Shown one piece after another: positions 61,295 through 64,000 of a DNA stretch of 64,000 bases; within the stretch, counting starts at the first letter, position 1; each line of letters starts with the position of its first letter. Under the pieces are notes generated by a model. That model made no database searches. It had not been told where the DNA came from and was given only the letters and a program-made list of their open reading frames with translations. The stretch comes from Limimaricola sp. (GTDB taxonomy: Bacteria > Pseudomonadota > Alphaproteobacteria > Rhodobacterales > Rhodobacteraceae), in the NCBI RefSeq assembly GCF_016125575.1, contig NZ_WGLM01000002.1, positions 620,001 to 684,000 of the forward strand, read 5' to 3'. The translations under genes and the position numbers were made by a program.

Positions 61295-61834
61295 GTGGCC
61301 GAGACCGACAAGCCGCTTCTGATCAAGCGCTACGCCAGCCGCCGCCTCTACAATACCGAGACCAGCGACTACGTTACCCTCGAGGATATCGCGTCCTTCA
61401 TCCGGGCCGGGCGGGAAGTGCAGATCGTGGATCTGAAATCGGGCGACGACCTGACGCGGCAATACCTGCTGCAGATCATCGCAGAGCACGAAAGCAAGGG
61501 CGAAAGCATGCTTCCCGTGGACGTCCTGACCGATCTGGTGCGCAGCTATACCACGCAGGCCGGCTCGATCGTGCCGCAGTTTCTGGCCGCCAGCTTCGAG
61601 ATGCTGCGCGAGGGCCAGTCGACGATCATGGACAACATGAGCAAGGTGAACCCGATGGCCAAGATGCCCGGGTTCGAAGCGATGCAGGCGCAGCAGGCCG
61701 CGTTCTTCAAGGCGATGACCGGCGCGCTTGGCGCAGCGACGCCCAAGGCCCGCGAGGCCGAGGACGACGACCTTGATGCGATCAAGAAGCAACTGGCCGA
61801 GTTGCAGGCGAAACTGTCGAAAATGGGCCGCTAA
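61295..61834 (+). CDS. phaR: PHA synthesis repressor PhaR
   Basis: Represses phaP (and itself in some species) and is released by binding PHB granules. The 179-residue protein has the PHB_acc_N DNA-binding start PLLIKRYASRRLYNTETSDYVTLEDIASFIRAGREVQIVDLKSG and a granule-associated PHB_acc region (LLQIIAEHESKGESMLPVDVLTDLVRSY). It ends in a coiled coil (DLDAIKKQLAELQAKLSKMGR). The GTG at 61295 with CGAGGAGGG is the best start. Confidence 0.95.
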   Translation: MAETDKPLLIKRYASRRLYNTETSDYVTLEDIASFIRAGREVQIVDLKSGDDLTRQYLLQIIAEHESKGESMLPVDVLTDLVRSYTTQAGSIVPQFLAASFEMLREGQSTIMDNMSKVNPMAKMPGFEAMQAQQAAFFKAMTGALGAATPKAREAEDDDLDAIKKQLAELQAKLSKMGR

Positions 61835-62229
61835 GCCTCGGCCGCTTCGTGGCGGGGCAGGGCGTCGGCGATAGGCGCCCAATGCAGCCCCTCGTTCGAA
61901 TAGAAATGATCGGTTGGCTGGAAATCGGCGGGATCCTCCAGCGTTGCGGCGAGGAAATGCGTCTCGCCCGGCCAGCGGGCGCTGGCAAAGCTTAGCGGCG
62001 TGCCACAGGTCGTGCAGAACGTTCGCATGACCCCGGGGGACGAGGCATAGCGGCCCGGTGCCTGCCCGTTCCACGCCCAGCCGCCATCCGTCAGGCCGAT
62101 CCAGCCCACGACCGGCGCACCTGTCGACCTGCGGCAGCTTTCGCAATGACACAGGCCCTGCCAGCGCACCGCCGCCGGATCGAAGCGATACCGTGTCGCG
62201 CCGCACAGGCAATGTCCGGTCCTGTCCAT
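61831..62229 (-). CDS. GFA-family (glutathione-dependent formaldehyde-activating-like) protein
   Basis: A 132-residue zinc-binding protein: HCLCGATRYRF, CHCESCRRSTGAPVVGW and FCTTCGTPLSF hold the Cys ligands of the GFA fold. Despite the name most members have unknown function; formaldehyde activity is not implied. ATG at 62229. It overlaps the convergent phaR stop by four bases. Confidence 0.87.
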   Translation of the reverse strand: MDRTGHCLCGATRYRFDPAAVRWQGLCHCESCRRSTGAPVVGWIGLTDGGWAWNGQAPGRYASSPGVMRTFCTTCGTPLSFASARWPGETHFLAATLEDPADFQPTDHFYSNEGLHWAPIADALPRHEAAEA

Positions 62230-62302
62230 GGGGCCAGAATGGCCCCATTGCGGGCCCCGCGCAATCACCCTAGCCTGACCGGCACAGGTCAGGGGACGGG
62301 AC

Positions 62303-63277
62303 ATGGCGCGCAGCGCGGGACGGATCACGCTTTGGGGTGTCGAGGTGTTTGTCGCCACCGCCGAGGAGGCGTCGATTTCGGCCGCGGCCCGGCGGCTTGG
62401 CACCTCAGTCGCCACCGTCAGCCAGCAACTGACAAACCTTGAGGGCGCGATAGGGGCGTCGCTGCTGGATCGCGGTGGACGGCCGATCACGCTGACCCCG
62501 GCGGGCACGATGTTCTTGCGCCGCGCAAACGCGATCCTGAACGAGGCCGATCAGGCCCGCGCTGAACTGGCAATGGCCGATCCCTCGCGCCTGACGCGGT
62601 TCCGCCTTGGCATGATCGAGGACTTCGATGCCGACGTCACGCCGCGCCTGCTGACCGGCATGGCCGAAAGCTGGAAGAACTGTCAGTTCCTGTTGGAAAC
62701 GGGGGCGACGCACAGGCTGTTTGATCTGCTCGATGCCCGGGCACTTGATCTGGTTGTGGCGGCTGACATGGGCCTAGCGGGGGACGACCTTGAATACCAC
62801 GCCCTGATGACCGAACCCTTTATCGCCGCGGTGCCCAAGGGCGCAGTAAGCGCGGCAGACACGCTGCGCCAGCTGCGGAGGATGCCGCTGATCCAGTACA
62901 CCACCCGTCACTACATGGGCCGGCTGATCGCCGGGCACCTGACGCGGCATAACCTGCTGTTGTCGCACCGGTTCGAGCTGGACAGTTATCACGCGATCAT
63001 GGCGATGGTCGCCGCCGGTGCGGGCTGGACCATCCTGACGCCGCTGGGCTGGCTGCGCGCGCAGCGATTTCGTGCGCAGGTCGAGGTGCTGCCCCTACCG
63101 TTTGCGCCGCTTTCGCGGTCGATCGCATTGACCGCGCGGCGAGGCATTCTGGGCGATCTGCCCAGCGACATCGCCGGACGGATCCGGCCGTTGTTGCAGG
63201 ACCTGATCGTGGCACCCGCGTTGCGCGACTTGCCTTGGCTGGAAGGCGCTCTGACGGTGGCCAGCGCGCCGGAATAG
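62303..63277 (+). CDS. LysR-family transcriptional regulator
   Basis: A 324-residue LysR regulator: HTH LWGVEVFVATAEEASISAAARRLGTSVATVSQQLTNLEGAIGASLLDRGGRPITLTPAGTMFL, then a ligand-binding domain (RLGMIEDFDADVTPRLLTGMAESWKNCQFLLETGATHRLFDLL). The target and ligand are unknown; the only divergent neighbour is the GFA gene, 73 bases away. It converges on the aminotransferase gene, ending five bases from it. Confidence 0.92.
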   Translation: MARSAGRITLWGVEVFVATAEEASISAAARRLGTSVATVSQQLTNLEGAIGASLLDRGGRPITLTPAGTMFLRRANAILNEADQARAELAMADPSRLTRFRLGMIEDFDADVTPRLLTGMAESWKNCQFLLETGATHRLFDLLDARALDLVVAADMGLAGDDLEYHALMTEPFIAAVPKGAVSAADTLRQLRRMPLIQYTTRHYMGRLIAGHLTRHNLLLSHRFELDSYHAIMAMVAAGAGWTILTPLGWLRAQRFRAQVEVLPLPFAPLSRSIALTARRGILGDLPSDIAGRIRPLLQDLIVAPALRDLPWLEGALTVASAPE

Positions 63278-63282
63278 TCAGG

Positions 63283-64000
63283 TCAGGCCGCGGCGCTTTG
63301 GTCGCGGGCCACTTCCGCGGCCGCCTCCAGCACCGCATCGGCCAGCGCATCGCACTGGGCCAATGACAGTTGCACGGGCAGCCGCAGGTCGCAGGTGCGC
63401 ATCAACATGGCGCGCGTCTTGGGCAGATCGGGCACGGGGCCAAGGAATTGCCAGTTCCAGAAGGCGCGCGCATTGTCGGTGCTTTGGCCAAAGACCTGCA
63501 GGGTAACGCCACTCGCGGCCGCGGTACGTGTCAGCGCCGGCGCAAGTCCCGCGTCGAGGCCGCTCATCAGAAACTGGATGGAGTCGGGCGCGCGCACTTC
63601 CTGCGGCAGCGCGGGCGGCACCGCGAACCAGGGCGAGGCGTTGAGCCGCGACGCGACATGGTCGTGATTGCGCCGCCCGTCGGCCACGCGGCGCGCCAGC
63701 GCGGGCAGTTGCGGGCGGATCACCGCAGCCGACAGGCTGTTCATCCGCAGGTTATAAAGCGGCAGGCGGTTTTGATGCCGGGCAAAGGCCGTCTGCAGGA
63801 CCGGGTGCTTCTTCCAGTTATGCTCGTAGGCGCCGGACATGATGACGGCACGCGCGATCAGGTCGGGATCGTCGGAAATCAGGATGCCGCCTTCGCCGGC
63901 GTTGACCATCTTGTAGCTCTGGAACGAGAAACAGCCGACGCGGCCCAGCGTGCCGATGTTCTGCCCGGCCCAGGTGGTGCCAAGCGAATGCGCTGCATCC
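63283..64000 (-). CDS. DegT/DnrJ/EryC1-type aminotransferase, C-terminal part
   Basis: PLP-dependent sugar aminotransferase of the DegT family; 239 codons are visible and the N-terminus lies beyond the right edge. The PLP lysine is in FQSYKMVNAGEGGILISDD (the K of SYKMVN), preceded by DAAHSLGTTWAGQNIGTLGRVGCFSF; the C-terminal LRMNSLSAAVIRPQLPALARRVADGRRNHDHVASRL is family-typical. Such enzymes make amino sugars or amino-linked surface glycans. The substrate cannot be inferred. Confidence 0.9.
   Translation of the reverse strand, partial: DAAHSLGTTWAGQNIGTLGRVGCFSFQSYKMVNAGEGGILISDDPDLIARAVIMSGAYEHNWKKHPVLQTAFARHQNRLPLYNLRMNSLSAAVIRPQLPALARRVADGRRNHDHVASRLNASPWFAVPPALPQEVRAPDSIQFLMSGLDAGLAPALTRTAAASGVTLQVFGQSTDNARAFWNWQFLGPVPDLPKTRAMLMRTCDLRLPVQLSLAQCDALADAVLEAAAEVARDQSAAA

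Noticed and set aside
60635-62248. A 537-codon open frame on the minus strand across phaP and phaR
   Set aside because: It runs against two clearly identified genes and a terminator. Its only real segment belongs to the other frame of the GFA gene region.

Overview
The window is a GC-rich alphaproteobacterial chromosome segment, most likely from a bacteriochlorophyll-making member of the Rhodobacteraceae (Rhodobacterales). The evidence is bchE/bchJ behind PpsR- and FnrL-type sites, a complete phaZ/phaC/phaP/phaR set with CTGC-N3-GCAG boxes, a GapR nucleoid protein, an FrcBCAK-type sugar transporter, an ScfR/RamB-type regulator, a persulfide-sensing SqrR/BigR regulator and the NDUFA12-MlaD-DUF2155-Aat-AccCB gene order. 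Coding density is very high, many genes overlap by ATGA, and I see no tRNA, rRNA, CRISPR array or insertion sequence. Apart from the 300 bp between bufA and thrS, no gene-free stretch reaches 300 bp. Names rest on reading motifs by eye; no database search was possible.

Layout. 1-7410 (minus): glycogen operon glgB-glgC-glgA-glgX-pgm, with pgm running off the left edge. 7485-12480: fructose-type ABC uptake operon frcB-frcC-frcA-frcK, divergent from a ROK regulator. 12577-13336: two small unknown proteins. 13321-19356: an inositol-like catabolic block (aldolase, iolB and iolC on minus; two Gfo/Idh/MocA dehydrogenases on plus; a LacI regulator), tied together by two near-identical palindromic operators. 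19500-21069: YihY membrane protein, then an ArsR/SRPBCC pair. 21212-23227: clpP, clpX. 23363-25604: bchE, bchJ. 25685-29548: ndufa12-mlaD-DUF2155 facing accB-accC-aat.

29770-42008 looks like one acetate/short-chain acyl module. On minus lies a Tat-exported binding protein with its LIV/HAAT-type transporter and acs. On plus lie an ScfR-type regulator, a CheY-like regulator, a small membrane protein and a sodium:solute-symporter/histidine-kinase fusion. Next come a FliM/FliN-like orphan (42094), a persulfide locus (Blh-like protein, persulfide dioxygenase, SqrR-like regulator; 43033-44836) and an acyl-CoA block (45240-49051: ACAD10/11-like dehydrogenase, aminoglycoside-phosphotransferase-fold kinase, and an enoyl-CoA hydratase fused to a 3HCDH remnant without a NAD domain). 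GapR, a cold-shock protein, an ArsC/Spx-like protein and a membrane protein follow.

50712-53270 (minus) is a four-gene bufferin operon: DUF2282 precursor peptide, DUF692/MNIO enzyme, DUF2063 partner and DoxX protein. This is a recently recognised copper-linked RiPP system and the most unusual system in the window. After thrS and two alpha/beta hydrolases comes the polyhydroxyalkanoate locus phaZ / phaC-phaP-phaR (57303-61834). The right end holds a GFA protein, a LysR regulator and a DegT-type aminotransferase cut by the window edge.

Themes: carbon storage (glycogen and PHA), sugar and polyol uptake, acetate activation, redox- and sulfide-responsive regulation, and several first-gene-then-hairpin operons (frc, HAAT, buf) that probably over-express the first product.
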